64,000 nucleotides of DNA from Plumapathes pennacea (GCA_964036295.1 OZ038462.1:20584363-20648362); one strand, 5' to 3'. Shown: positions 1 through 11,946, counted from the stretch's first letter. Program-made: numbers and translations. The notes: generated from the sequence alone by a model not told the origin.

Positions 1-341
1 GAAATGGCTGCTCTGGATATCCGGAATTGATAGCTCAGAGATCTGTAAGTTTCCCCAGTAGCCAAGAATCGTATGGCTAAAGTCAGTCTTTCTGGTGCAC
101 TGATAACCGTATGGCCACCGAAGACTTGATGTGGAGTAATAGCTCCTTCAATAAACCCCAGAACTGACTGGAAGTCTCCATGATTCATTCTCATCATTTC
201 CCCATAGCCTGCCGTGTCTTCTATCATCAGTTCTCTTACAATATTATTGAAACATCCTTTCTCTTCTCTTCTCTTTATCCACTCCCTCGTCTTTCCCCTT
301 TTCCCGTCTCCCTCCCCTTGCTCGAGAAGCCCCACAATTGC

Positions 342-391
342 CATGGCTGCAAAACATCGTCGCCGGACTCGATCCATAGAACCGTTTTTCA
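342..391 (+). CDS. possible short first exon (low support)
   Basis: An ATG at 342 follows a long pyrimidine-rich stretch that could be a 5' UTR. It opens a basic peptide beginning MAAKHRRRTRSIEPFF and runs into a potential splice donor (AG then GTGACT) at 392. No downstream exon could be joined with confidence; the nearest candidate coding exons on this strand begin near 1.24 kb. This is an inference from an ATG plus a donor only and could be chance. Confidence 0.2.
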
Positions 392-759
392 GGTGACTGT
401 GGAAAGTAATCGTGCTATTGCTTTGATTTTGCGTAGCATTCTTGGCCGGCCAAGCAAAAGCAAAACCCGATTGCGATATTCTCACGCAAGAAAGTAAGTG
501 CATGGCGATGGCGTTTCCTCGCACTTCTCATTGGTTTCTTCTTCGAAGTAAAATCAAACGCGGATTGCTTTGGCTTCAGACTAGTTGAAAGTATTTCTTA
601 CAGCCTCTGTGATTGGCAGTGTACTTGCTTTGGTTTTGGTTTTCGACAGTCATCCAAAAACGGCTCTATTGATCGAATCCAGCGACGACGTGTTGCAGTG
701 ACCAAACATGGCGTCAAAAGCGGGAGCCTGGGTCAAATATCATGCCCATGCCTCTCACT

Positions 760-905
760 GACAAACCATGTGAAATGGCGTCAGTTTGTCGCAACATGTT
801 GCAACATGTTGCGTTCGTTTGGCCAACCCCGCTCAGCATGTTGCGTTCGTAGCGCAGCATGACCCAACAATGTTGCGCCAACATGTTGCATCCGTTTGGC
901 CAGGG
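760..905. mobile_element. remnant rich in CAACATGTTG palindromes
   Basis: The stretch contains repeated AACATGTTGC / CAACAATGTTG motifs next to 'catccgtttgg' and 'ggccag'. The motif set resembles the inner termini of the two Harbinger-type elements at 6652-7349 and 24328-24965, which carry 'catccgtttgaac' beside the same palindromes. No clean terminal inverted repeat or target duplication was found, so this is an old related copy or a relative of that family. Confidence 0.45.
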
Positions 906-962
906 CTTTACGTAACTACAGTAAAAAGTAAATAACATCCGCCAAAACCATGTAAGCTGAAA
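905..962 (-). repeat. dispersed repeat, inverted relative to 3575-3632
   Basis: The segment 'agtaaataacatccgcc' with its flanks is the reverse complement of a segment at about 3575-3632, and shorter matches occur near 3385-3450 and 3860-3890. It is a dispersed repeat family of unknown class and contains no coding sequence. Confidence 0.6.
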
Positions 963-1245
963 ATTTAAAAAAATGGCCTTCTGTAAATTCATGGAGCACA
1001 AACTGGATTTTGCCATTTCACCTTTTGACTGGGAAATGACTTTACAGCCCTAAAATGAATGGATTTCGTTTAACGATCTCTGCTACTTCACCAGAAAATA
1101 GGAGACATATCCAACTGAGAGAGACTAAATAAGAGAAAGGAAATCTTGTTCTGTCAAAATCGATTGTCGAATTGCCGTACATCTGTATGTAATTTGAACT
1201 GCTTACTTTCTCGGGTTTTCAAGCTATGCGCGTGTTTCTTTAAAA

Positions 1246-2529
1246 GAATAAGTATAGCGAACGCTTCGGAAGACTGCGCTACTATTCCGGAGCCGTGGGT
1301 AGCCGATGTATCCTTCGATTCTTTCAATGGTTTATACACTTCAACGCTCGAGAAAGCACTGGAACTCATTAGAGTGTATGAGATAGCGACTTCTTCTCGT
1401 TATGCTGCAAGCAAAGACTTCGGAATGTCTGGTAAGTGCCCTGAACATGTAAAAGCTTAATCTAGAAATAAATGGGAAACATGCATGTACAGTAAGTGTA
1501 AGTATAAATACAAGATGACCAGAGATGTGCTAAAATAAACCCCTAATCTCTGTTTGGCTTTATCTAACAAGAATTTGTTTATATTGACATTTTAAAATAG
1601 CCAGCTCAAAGGTTTCTTTGTCACATAGATAAGGCCGGGGGGAATAGTTTATTATATACATTGCAAAGGACCATTCCTTATTTATGAAATAGGCCAGGTG
1701 TGGAAAAATTAATATTAAAGGACAAAATTCACTAAGTCCCCCCTTCCTCTCAAAGTCCACACACACACACACACACTTTGTTTAATAATTTTCAATAAGA
1801 GTTGAACTCTGTGTAATTTAACAATAACTAACTACTCAGCATAATATTGATTACAAATATGCACATGACCAACCCCTACCCACCCCCCCCCCCTCCCCCC
1901 TCCCCTCTTTCCTTCATAAATAATGACCCTAAGTCATAGTCCCTAAGGATCTGTTCTCTGACTGTAACAATTGTATAATCATTAAGGTGGCAAAAAACAC
2001 AAAATTCTATGGAAGGAAGTCAGTACAGATGGCCCTGGTATAGAGTTTGATGGGATCCCATTCATGATCATTGGGAGGAAAGTTCTGGAGTGCCACCATG
2101 GTCCAAATAGGAACAAGATTTTAAAAGCAAAGCTGGCAAAAGAGAGAGGTAAATTGTTGCAGAAAATAAAATCATATATGATTTTATACCACACAATTTT
2201 TTTAAAGCAACATCACTTGTCTTTCATACTATCAGTGTTTATTCCTTACAAAGTACCAAAACAAATATTAATACAGTATTCTAAACAGAGTGAAAAGTAG
2301 TCAAAATCATAAAGCAAAATGCCTTATGTCTACACAACTTGCATAGCACATATTGTCTAGAACTGCTGAAGTCTGGTATCTTCTTATTTAGAAATAGCTA
2401 TAACTGGTATTGAGATGTGTAACATTAAAATTATGTCTAACAGATAAATGAACAAAGTGACCATGCCTTCTTCAGGTGCAAGACACCAAGAAGTATCATT
2501 GCCCAGCAAAGATATACATAAAAACCTAA
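1246..2529 (+). pseudogene. CaRF/ALS2CR8-domain gene fragment (three exon-like blocks)
   Basis: Three exon-like blocks are visible. The first (about 1246-1431) encodes a segment ending ASKDFGMS and stops at a GTAAGTGCC donor. The second (1987-2148) follows AAG and joins in phase to give GGKKHKILWKE, then a GIPFMIIGRKVLECHHGPNR segment. The third (2476-2529) encodes VQDTKKYHCPAKIYIK and then a stop. The order (H/C-rich 'ECHHGP', then 'DTKKxxCPAKI') matches the calcium-responsive transcription factor (ALS2CR8/CARF) domain found in many cnidarian genes, a zinc-coordinating DNA-binding-like region. The second-to-third junction is out of phase as drawn, so an exon may be missing or the gene is broken. 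There is no convincing start, and the block is truncated just after the CPAKI motif. Family assignment is from memory of the motif; the pseudogene status is inference. Confidence 0.6.
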
Positions 2530-2589
2530 CATAACCCCAACCACCTAGTAGAGAGAAGAATCTCTGATGTGGCTTTTACAGAAAGGCAG

Positions 2590-2805
2590 TCTGCACTTCA
2601 ACTTAAGTCAAGAGCGACCAACAGGATCTTGCTGTTTGTAACACAATACCAGCCGTCAGTGTACAACTTAAAAGAAATTTTAATGAAAAACTGGCATCTA
2701 ATACAAAACCAACCTTTATTGAAAACGATATTCATGGAACCCCCTATAATATCTTTTAAGAGAGGCAAATCCCTTAAAGACATGCTCATCAGAGCAAAAA
2801 TATGA
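2590..2805 (+). pseudogene. Penelope-like retroelement protein fragment
   Basis: An open stretch of about 70 codons reads LKSRATNRILLFVTQYQPS, then a KNWHLIQNQPLL segment, then MEPPIISFKRGKSLKDMLIR, and ends in TGA. The pattern 'RIPLVVTYxPxxxN...IL.KHW.LI...F.EPPI.AFRR.KSLKDLLVRAK' is familiar from the linker between reverse transcriptase and GIY-YIG endonuclease in Penelope-like elements. The reverse-transcriptase core and endonuclease are absent, so this is a short relic. It lies directly downstream of the CaRF-like exons on the same strand. Confidence 0.5.
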
Positions 2806-3335
2806 AGGCACCAAAAATATATTCACAACTGGAGTTGTGCAGGTCTGTCAGCCCCCCCCCCCCTCTCTATTCAGCATTGGAACCAGCATGACAGCCCAAT
2901 CCATTGAGCAAACATCATCATGGAACTCGTCAGTGAGGGGATCAAACATGCATTCATGTGTGAGCAGAGCACACACATTAACATTTCTGTTTAGAATAGT
3001 TAACTTAGTCAGAACTATATTGATTTTTTATCTGATTGAAACAGAATTGGAACTGGGAATTATATAATTCATATAGAAGGTTTTGTCATGATGTAGTACA
3101 TGGCCATCAAAATCTGTGATCATATTAATGTTCTCAATGCCATTTATAAAATCTGTTCTTTTTGCTTCAAATAGGTGGTCAAGATGTGTATTTTTGTCGG
3201 TCAATGGCAGTGACAGAAAGTGCAAAGTGACTTTAAGTTTAAAATTTTGCAGCAACAATGATGAAGTTTGATGGCCAGTTGCTAAAACACCCCATATGTA
3301 TTACTATTTACTGCCAGTTTACATGGACCAGTAAT

Positions 3336-3500
3336 CGGCATTATGATTACAACAACTTATTTTTAGCGCACGCTACATGGTTTTGGTGGATGTTATTTAC
3401 ACCATTCACCAGAGTAAAGAGTAAATAACATCCACCGAAACCACGTACAGTAGAAATACGCTGGAAATAAACTAGTTGTAGTCATGATGCCAATTTCCAG
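3336..3500. repeat. foldback element, about 165 bp
   Basis: The left arm ('aatcggcattatgattac...') is the imperfect reverse complement of the right arm ('...gtagtcatgatgccaatt'). The arms are roughly 75 bp. The centre carries 'ggtggatgttattta' against 'taaataacatccacc', the motif shared with 905-962 and 3575-3632. It is non-coding. Confidence 0.65.
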
Positions 3501-3574
3501 CCAAAAGGTGAATCGGTAAAATTCAGTTTTTACTTCCATAGATCAACAGAAGGCCATCTTTTTTTTTTTAATTT

Positions 3575-3890
3575 TCAGCTCACATGGTTTTGGCGGATGT
3601 TATTTACTTTTTACTGTAGTTACGTAAATAGATAACGACCTTCAGAACCATGTTCATGGTTGTACAGGAACGGAGAACAATCCGATAAAAATATACTCTA
3701 AGTAATGACAACAGCGTGAAAATTGTCTTAAGATTGACTTTACTCACGTTAACACTATAAGAGTATCATTCACCGCAAAGTACCGCAGATCGTGACGAGC
3801 TCGCCTCGGCCGCCATGTTGATTAGACTTGACGTCATGACCGCTGACAGCAAATTTTCAATTTCGGCTCATATGGTTTTGGCGGGTGTCA
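3575..3890 (+). repeat. dispersed repeat copies and uncharacterised spacer
   Basis: A copy of the 'catggttttggcggatgtt' repeat lies at 3575-3632 and a shortened one near 3860-3890. Nothing coding is visible between 2.8 and 4.4 kb. Confidence 0.5.
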
Positions 3891-4419
3891 AACAGATTGC
3901 GCTCGGTTATCCAGCATGTGGTCTCGGAAGATCAAACATGCGGGATACCTGACCGCGCCCCTTCGTCAAAAATTGCAGGAAATGGCGTTTATTCTCTAAT
4001 CACTCTGCAGTGAAACGAGAACAAATCATTTTGACATAATTACCATCAAACATACAAGAATCAGGAATGGGCATCTCGTTTATTGATAGCCAGGCTTACA
4101 ATATAATGGGCAGTGAAACAGTAGCCATTTAACAATATATGAGGACTAATAGAATATCCATTGATATCTGGCACACAATAGTAATTTTTAACAAGGGCAA
4201 TAATGATTAACTTGCACACCGTAACAAAACTAAAGAAATTTGACGGAAGGTAAACGAGAGATGCCGTCGAGTGACACTTGCTTGTGAAACAGACCTTATA
4301 TACCGTACCTTCTCACGAATAGTCATGCACACTTCACAGCTATAAACAGAGTGAATACCAACATGTCCGAGCTACCGCGACAAGCGTGCATTCCAAACGT
4401 GACAAAATACATTTCTGGC

Positions 4420-4530
4420 CTCCTAGATTTTAAAATTTTCCCGGGGGAGCATGCCCTCGGACCCCCCTAGCATACTCGCGCCTTCGGCGCTCAATTTTGG
4501 AAACTACCCACTAAAAATGCTGGATCCGCC
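4420..4530 (+). repeat. dispersed 'GGGGAGCATGCCC' repeat tail
   Basis: The text 'cctagattttaaaattttcccggggg...agcatgccctcggacccccctagca' recurs at about 57115-57190 and 58058-58130 in this window. It looks like the conserved part of a short dispersed (SINE- or LINE-tail-like) family. It has no coding potential. Confidence 0.55.
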
Positions 4531-4610
4531 CCTGGAATGTGATAAAAATAAATACACGAGGCTGTTGGTTCATCTAATCAGGTGTGAAAATGCGCGGCTC
4601 AAATTCGACT

Positions 4611-4657
4611 CCCTGCCGATGTTCTCGCGTTGAACGCAAAAACATCGGCGGGCAGGG
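4611..4657. repeat. compact hairpin repeat, imperfect copy
   Basis: 'ccctgccgatgtt' and 'aacatcggcgggcaggg' pair around a central 'gcgttgaacgc'. The left flank (aaattcgact) and right flank (atgaagttc) are shared with the perfect hairpin at 12779-12821, which defines a small repeat family. Confidence 0.65.
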
Positions 4658-5047
4658 TGCCAGGCTCATGAAGTTCGTTATGTATCCTAACCCTATTCAG
4701 CTCCAAACCAAATAATTTTACCGATCAACAGCGCTATTCCTATTTCGGAATAGACCCAATCGAACGCGCCCTTGGTGTGACACATAGCTTCACGCACGCC
4801 TTGCGAACCTATCTTTTTTGCGAAGCTGCATGGGCTTGCGGACGCACCAACCCCAGCGGCTAGGCACTACAAAACATTCTCATTGGCTGTCGCTTCGGAC
4901 TGTCTTCTTTTTTATTGGAGCTCCTGTTTGACAGCATTTGATTGATTGACAGTTTTTTGGGTTTGTCGGTTAATAAGTGTGTCAGAGCCCCAGAACCTCA
5001 GAACCAGAGTGATTTCGCCTGTTCTGCACCTTGTTTCGCCATTCAGG

Positions 5048-5783
5048 ATGAAGTTCGCCTTGATTTCTGTATTTCTGCTCGCCTCTTTTGCAGTTGGTAA
5101 GTTTAATTACGAATAGCTAGTCCTTTTATTAAACATTTCTGTAATGTAATCTTACATATACCCAGTTTCTGTCGTGCTATTCACTACAGTTCTGTCCTTG
5201 ATCACGCAGTTCACTTTTCTTTATACCATTAGTTCAGTATCAATTACATCTGCGTTTCAGCTTTTACTATTACTCAAATCATCCGTTCATAGTGATCCGA
5301 ACTATATAACGTAACGGCGTGGCAATTGCTGCGAGGTGTGTCGGTCAGTAGTGATCAGTATAAATCCCGTGTTTTGTTCCACATCGGATTCAGAAATTGC
5401 GGAAACATTTTGTACTGGCAATAATTTGTATTGGCAATAAATTCTATTTCTTCATTTAAGCCTTGTCGCTCAAGTGCTACACATGTACTGATTGCAAAGA
5501 TGATGGAGAAGAGAAGAAATGTCCCTCTGGCATGGATAAATGCGGCAAAGTATACGGCAAAGACAAGGACGGGAAGGAATCCACTTCTCGAACATGCACA
5601 AATGCTGCGGGCTGTAAACTAGCCAAAGGAATCTGTGAGGCCGCAGAGAAAGCAGACAGCGACGTCACATGTAAGGCTGTCTGCTGCGACTCTGATCTGT
5701 GCAACTCTGGAGCCGCCCCGTCCTTCAGCGTTCTGCTCGTCTCCCTGTGTTCCCTGTTCGCTATGGTCTCGTTCTTCAAGTGA
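5048..5783 (+). CDS. Ly6/uPAR (LU, three-finger) GPI-anchored protein
   Basis: There are two exons: 5048-5096 and 5461-5783. The junction is canonical (GTAAGT donor, TTTAAG acceptor), gives 123 aa and ends in TGA. Exon 1 encodes a hydrophobic signal peptide (MKFALISVFLLASFAV). Exon 2 starts the mature domain at LKCYTC, the hallmark first strand of LU domains, and contains twelve cysteines ending in CCDSDLCN, which matches the CCxxxxCN signature. The C-terminus is a hydrophobic tail (about 20 residues) after an SGAAPS stretch, as expected for a GPI-attachment signal. LU proteins act at the outer cell surface as receptors, toxin-like ligands or complement regulators; the specific role here is unknown. 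An AATAAA lies near 5966. The gene appears intact and has no homologous neighbour in the window. Confidence 0.9.
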
Positions 5784-5960
5784 GACGCCACGCTAAAAGC
5801 AACGCGGAATTTTTGCACTTCAAGGTAGCTTTGATATATCCTGTAATGTTTCTAAATTTCACAGTAAGAACACCATCATTATAATTCATCGGTTATGACC
5901 GTTAACTCGCAGTTTCCAAAATCTCTTTTTTGTTCATGCATTGTAACAGGACTTTTTGCT

Positions 5961-5975
5961 TTTGAATAAAAGAAT
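5961..5975 (+). terminator. candidate polyadenylation signal of the LU gene
   Basis: AATAAA lies about 180 bp downstream of the LU stop codon in 'ttgaataaaagaat'. It is positioned as expected for a short 3' UTR. Confidence 0.45.
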
Positions 5976-6651
5976 ATTCTTTATGTTTGGTTTAATTTTT
6001 TTAAATGGCTTCTCGTGCAGATCAGCGCGTTTTTTTTTTTTTTTTTTTTCTGGCAAAATGACTTTCAATTCACTCGCATTTGCAGGTTTTATGATTCCGC
6101 AATTACGTCAACAAAAATGTCCCGCCCTGTATTGTTTTAGAAAGAATAAAACAAAGGTTATAGCGAAGTTTTTGCACGTCAAGTTAGCTATGATTTATGA
6201 CCTAATTTAGTATAACCAACAGAAAAAAAAATGAACTAGACTGGCCTTGCCAGTGAGCTCGCGGCGTGAGTTAGGTCGAGACCAGAATATAAAATGGAGT
6301 GTAGGGGACAAGAGCGGAACTCCCAAGAGAGACTTCCAATTTCTCACCATAAAAATATCACACAGTATAGAGAACTTGGCTTTTAACACCTTGCTCTTTT
6401 GACACCTTGATTAAACTAAAAATATTATTATTACAACACTCATACACTTGCTTCTTAAAGGTTGAGCGACCCTGCATCTTGAGAATGCGTGGCATATCTT
6501 TTTATGCACAATCGATTATGACAGTTTGACCTTGACTCTTATTTTTAATCAGAGGCCACGATTAATCCAGCCTTCGTTTCACTACTTGTGTTTTCTTTTT
6601 TTAACTCAATACGTTTCTTCTATCAGGCTTTCGAGTATTCGTGCTCTGTAA

Positions 6652-7349
6652 AGGCCTGTTCAAACGGTGCAACATGTTGCATGCAACATCATCCAACGTT
6701 GTTGCATGCAACATGTTGCACCGTTTGAACACCCTGTTGCACGATGTTGCACGATGTTGGATGATGTTGCATGAAGTTTGATTTGGTTCAAACTTCCAAT
6801 GCAACATCGCCCAACATTTCTTTTGTTCTCGTGATCAACAAACCGTGTCACAACATGTTGCATCCGTTTGAACGGCTTTGTCCAACAATGTTGCACTCGC
6901 GCACGCGCACTCATTGTTGGATCGCATAGTATCCATGGAGATAGTTGTGTTTAACAGTCTGTTAAGATGTCGGACAGTGAACACGAGGAAGTTTCATCCG
7001 AACAGTTTGACGAAACACCCGCAAAAACTCCTCAAAATGGCAAGAGAAAGGCAACAGCAAACACCTCTACCTTTCCGTTCTTCGCCTTCAAATATCTCCA
7101 GAATTATTGCTGCAGCTAAGCATTTTCGCTTCTTTTGCTCTCAAGGACGCTTCCATACCAAAGTATAAACAATATAACGGCCAGTTTGAGATGCATTGTG
7201 GGTTTTTTAATCCCAGAATCCTTCTAGAATTCAATGTTGCGTGCAACATGTTGGATCCGTTTGAACACCTCATGCAACATCATGCAACATCGTCCAACAT
7301 GTTGCATGCAACAATGTTGGATGATGTTGCGTACCGTTTGAACAGGCCT
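6652..7349 (+). mobile_element. PIF/Harbinger-type non-autonomous element, TSD TAA
   Basis: Termini are 'aggcctgttcaaacggt' and 'accgtttgaacaggcct', flanked by TAA at 6649-6651 and 7350-7352. The empty site with a single TAA is present at 13563-13565 in the duplicated segment. A 3-bp TWA duplication is typical of PIF/Harbinger transposons. The subterminal regions are arrays of CAACATGTTG/ATCCAAC palindromic motifs. Inside, an ATG at 6967 opens a reading frame beginning MSDSEHEEVSSEQFDETPAK that ends after about 50 codons; it may be a leftover first exon of the parent element's protein. No transposase is encoded. Confidence 0.85.
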
Positions 7350-7401
7350 TAACAAATATAAAATTGAAAGCGAGGAATGTCACACGAGAGATGTTTACAA
7401 T

Positions 7402-8108
7402 GGCTGTGGTCACACTAGAAAGCTAAATCATGATTTCGCACCCTAAATCTTGATTAAGGAAACCGCTCTCTTGAATATATCAAAGATGACAGCTAACTTC
7501 ATAATCCGATTAGATAAATGAAATAGAACACGTTCTGAAAGGGCAGCATCTGAACTTTGGAGCTGTAAAAACTTTGGCCCTTGCAAACGTTATCATCGGT
7601 CTCTTTGCCTTGTTTTGCTAAGAAAATTAATATGGAAAGCCCGATCCAGACGACTGAAAATAATCAGGATGTTCATGCTCCAGAGGGAACGGAGGAGAAG
7701 GCTGGTTGTTGGCTTGCACATCATAGTGCTTTCCGAATCTGCTGGAACGTTAAAGTTAAACGGAGGTCGATCGGACACCTTAAGAGAAGTTGCGAAAAAA
7801 GTGCAGGAATTGATAAAAGTGAGTTGTGGTACATGATTACGATCAATACGGGGGCTGACGTCGGCAATTCGATGAAGCGTGCGATTGGTTCATGGAACAA
7901 GAGTTAGATAAATCACCTTTTAAATCGTACTTTTGAGATGATTTAGAACGAGAGTTATTTCTTTCAACTAAGCCGCTTTCGATATCACTTTACAACATTA
8001 ATCAGTGCGGTTTCCACTGGGCAGTTTTTACGGTCACACACAGATTTTGGCTAAATCGCGATTAAGCACTGCTAAATCGTGATTTAACTTTCTAGTGTGA
8101 CCACAGCC
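7402..8108 (+). mobile_element. non-autonomous TIR element, 3-bp TSD (AAT)
   Basis: Inverted termini are 'ggctgtggtcacactagaaa' and its complement ending 'tgtgaccacagcc', with further inverted 'gctaaatc(a/g)tgattt' motifs inside. It is flanked by AAT at 7399-7401 and 8109-8111, and the empty site is at 13612-13614. Length is 707 bp. A reading frame at 7581-7907 has no recognisable domain. The 3-bp duplication suggests a Harbinger relative. Confidence 0.8.
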
Positions 8109-9533
8109 AATATTATTGCGCTTTTGTTCACAGTGTGTTCAGTCCATTTGTGACTGCAAACTCAATCCTCAGAATTATTTCGGTGTATTTTTCATTTCTG
8201 GTATTTAATGAACATTGCGAAACAAAGGCTACATGATCGAATGAAAGAAACACTTCAACAGGCAATGTACGATACGCAGAAGAATTTTATGAGGCAACAG
8301 ATGCCATGTACAGAGTAAAGCATAAAGCGTCATTGTTCTACGGCTAAAGCTCACCGTAGCTTTGGTTTCTGTTTTCGCCCTGTTATCTTCCCAAAAGTAT
8401 TTCGTATCGCCACAGAAAGTTTCGTCGGGACTAAATATTTATCGGCGACAGCGGTATCCATCAAATATTTGTTTACGGCTATTCTCAAAGCTTCTGCGGT
8501 GAACGCGAACCAAAATCTTTTCCTAAAATCCAGTTTATCCGTGCATATTCCACAGAGCCAAATGGCGTTGAGTTTGAATGGGATGCAGTTAACTTTTTCG
8601 CTTCACTACTTATATGTTTTCTTTTATTAACTCAATACGTTTTTTCTATCAGGCTTTCGAGTATTCGTGCGGGTGTTACTAAAACGCGAAACAACCAAAC
8701 AACCAAACAGCGAAACAGCTAATTATTAACTAAAATTAACGGTAATAACTAATAGAGATTATTACGGGGAAACAACGAATTATTAACTAAAATTTACTGC
8801 AATAACTAATACCTATATATGAAGGATGATTATTGAACCTATTGGTCAAATAAACAAGCCCGTTGTCATCTGTCTTTGAGCTCTGGTATTTCCGGTATTT
8901 TCGGAGTATTGTAACGCATTCGTTCTTTTTAGTTAAAACAGCATCAAAGAACAGAATACTCTAATGATAAAATGGCTCCAAAGAAACTCAATCCAGCCCC
9001 CCTCTCACACACACACAATGCAACCCAACCAAACAATGTTTGCTGTTTTTTTGCTTAGTGGTTTTATTGCTTGTCACCTCTTCAGCAAGGCAAGGCAAGG
9101 CATAACGAAAAAAAAAAAAAAAAAAAATGCCCGAAACGGTCAGAAACTCGACAGGAGACTACATACCAAACTTGAAACCGAAACGGCTGTAACAATTTCC
9201 TATTTGTGACAGAGTGATAAGAGATTATAAAAATGTAATCCATCGTCTTTTGTTCTTACAATAAAAGCCGCAGTCGCCAGTTAGCCTTGTTATGATTATA
9301 ACATGACGAACTTCATGCCACTTTAACGCACTCTGCGGGAATTTGGTCAAATTTCCGGTGTTAGCATGGAAACGCGCGTAATTAAATTACAGTTTCCGAT
9401 CAACCCACACAGCTTCGGATGGAGTGTTGACATGTACTGAATGAAACTCGAGAAGGGCACAGTTAGTTATTTACCACGCGCGGAGATCGAAGTGTTGTCG
9501 CTCCGTTCGATCTCTCCGTGAAAGTAGTGTAAA

Positions 9534-10075
9534 ATGCTGTTCAGCTGCGTTTTTGGTCAAACTCTCGATGCCGTTAAATCTCGTAGTGTCACTCGCAGCG
9601 AAAACTTTGTGCATTTCTTTTCGGTTTTATGGAAATAGACTTCGAAGCCTGATCGGCCTGTTCGACTCGTCACAAAAAGAAATTCAGAGACACAGTGCTT
9701 GTGGCGACATCTTTTGGGACTTTGGCACACTCATCGAGAAAGAGAAAACTGGAAATGGACGATTTTTCACTGCTGAAGTTCCGATCCGTTCTATCGCGCA
9801 ATGAGTTTGTTTGTCGAAGCGCGGGAACGACATGGCGATGTTCGCGCCATTTTTGTGAACTGATCGATCGAAGGAGCTGCTGTCCGCCGTGGAGGATCTG
9901 GATTTACTTCTTGCAACTGGCACAATTTCTCCTTACGCTGGTGAATAAAACGAGCCATAATCGCAGAGACAGCAGCAAAGAGGCGCCGGCGCCCTGTGGA
10001 ATTCAATCTCGCAGCTTGACAAAATGTGCTAAAGCTTTCAATGTTGGACAGACCTGGGTGAGCAAGATTCTTTGA
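9534..10075 (+). other. unassigned open frames inside the long-TIR element
   Basis: Overlapping short frames occur here. One starts at 9534 (MLFSCVFGQTLD, about 34 codons); another at 9695-10075 contains SSRKRKLEMDDFSLLKFRS. No domain is recognised and no complete gene can be drawn. It could be another captured host fragment, as suggested for the kinase piece downstream, or chance. Confidence 0.3.
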
Positions 10076-10367
10076 CTTTACGCAGTATTTATATTTGAGC
10101 CGTTTTCTTCTGTTTCGCTTGCTCAACATATTGTAACTGAATTTTCATCATATTGGCCCCAACCCTCAAAATATTGTTCCGACATTGCACAGATGTACTC
10201 TCAGTCATGCCATTCAAACTGTGCTCCTGATCTTGCAGTGTCTTTCCTACATATATCATACTCTGTCACCTTTCTTTAAATATTTTGTAAAACCAGTCTC
10301 TTGCATTAAATTCTGTACCTTTGTAGTTTATTAACCAGGCAAGGGTTTTATAACAAGTGACTGTGTA

Positions 10368-11540
10368 AATCAATTGGACACCTTGAAGCAACAGGGGAAC
10401 TTGGCTGAAAGGCTGTGACTTTGTGAAACATATTTTTGTTTCTTGATGCTTCATTAGGTACTAAAAAGCGTTTGATGTTTTTCAGATAAATTTGTTTCCA
10501 TAATAGTTGTATGTCCAATCAATTGGACACCTTGAAGCAGCAGAGGAACTTGGCTGAAAGGCTGTGACTCTGTGAAACATATTTTTGTTTCTTGATGCTT
10601 CATTGGGTACTAAAAAGCGTTTGATATTTTTCAGATAGAATTCGTTTTCATAACAATTGTATGTTTAATCAATTGGACGCCTTGAAGCAGCAGAGGAATT
10701 TGGCTGAAAGGCTGTGACTCTGTGAAACATATTTTTGTTTCTTGATGCTTCATTGGGTACTAAAAAGCGTTTGATATTTTTCAGATAGAATTCGTTTTCA
10801 TAACAATTGTATGTTTAATCAATTGGACGCCTTGAAGCAGCAGAGGAATTTGGCTGAAAGGCTGTGACTCTGTGAAACATATTTTTGTTTCTTGATGCTT
10901 CATTGGGTACTAAAAAGCGTTTGATATTTTTCAGATAGAATTTGTTTTCATAATAATTGTATTTTTAATCAATTGGACGCCTTGAAGCAGCAGAGGAACT
11001 TGGCTGAAAGGCTGTAACTCTGCGCAACATTATATTGTTTCTTGATGCTTCATTAGGTACTAAAAAGCGTTTGATGTTTTTCAGATAAATTTGTTTCCAT
11101 AACAGTTGTATGTCCAATCAATTGGACACCTTGAAGCAGCAGAGGAACTTGGCTGAAAGGCTGTAACTCTGCGAAACATTATATTGTTTCTTGATGCTTC
11201 ATTAGGTACGAAAAAGCGTTTGATGTTTTTCAGATAAATTTGTTTCCATAACAATATTGTATGTTTAATCAATTGGGCGCCTTGAAGCAGCAGAGGAATT
11301 TGGCTGAAAGGCTGTGACTCTGTGAAACATTATATTGTTTCTTGATGCTTCACCTGGTACTAAAATAAGAAGCTTTTGAATTTTTTCAGATAGAATTTGT
11401 TTTTATAACAATCTGTGTTTAAAATCAATTGGACACCTCGAAACAGCAGAGGAATGTGGCTTGAAAGGTTGTGACTTTGAGACACTTTTTCTCGTACTAA
11501 ACGCTTTTGATATTTTTTCAGGTAGAGTTTCTCAACCCTT
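10368..11540 (+). repeat. 150-bp tandem satellite, about 8 copies
   Basis: Units begin at 'aatcaattgg' at 10368, 10517, 10667, 10817, 10967, 11116, 11267 and 11423. Spacing is 149-151 bp, then 156. Each unit holds 'ccttgaagcagcagagga', 'ttcttgatgcttcatt' and 'gtactaaaaagcgtttga'. Units 3 and 4 are nearly identical; the last is divergent. The array lies wholly within the long-TIR element. Confidence 0.9.
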
Positions 11541-11946
11541 TTTTTATGTTATGTGACTTCAGTTGCACTATAACAACATTGTGAAAGGCTAACGCGTCAT
11601 ATGAAGGAGAATAGATAAGCGTGACATTTTTCGTGGGTGCATTTTAATGAATAAAAATTCTTATCGGTTGGGTTTCAGTTCTTGTGCGTCCTCGAAGTAT
11701 TCTGTACTGTCAGAGGGCTGTGTTGTGAATAGGAATGAAGAAGTTCGTGATGTGTTGCGGCTGTAGCATACGTTTTTAAGATCGTATGGCCTTTTGTTGA
11801 GACTCTGTCACTTGTTATTCCTGCTCCTAAAGAAACCGTGGTAAATTTGTTTGGAGGTTATCGGGGGTTTCGCATATTTACACGCGTATTGGAACAATAT
11901 GTACGTCGTTCTCGAAAAGCGCGACGGATACTAAACTGCTGCGGTT

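Noticed and set aside
1154..1369. Minus-strand 71-codon frame over the CaRF-like exon
   Set aside because: Shadow of the plus-strand exon that has a proper donor and a domain match.
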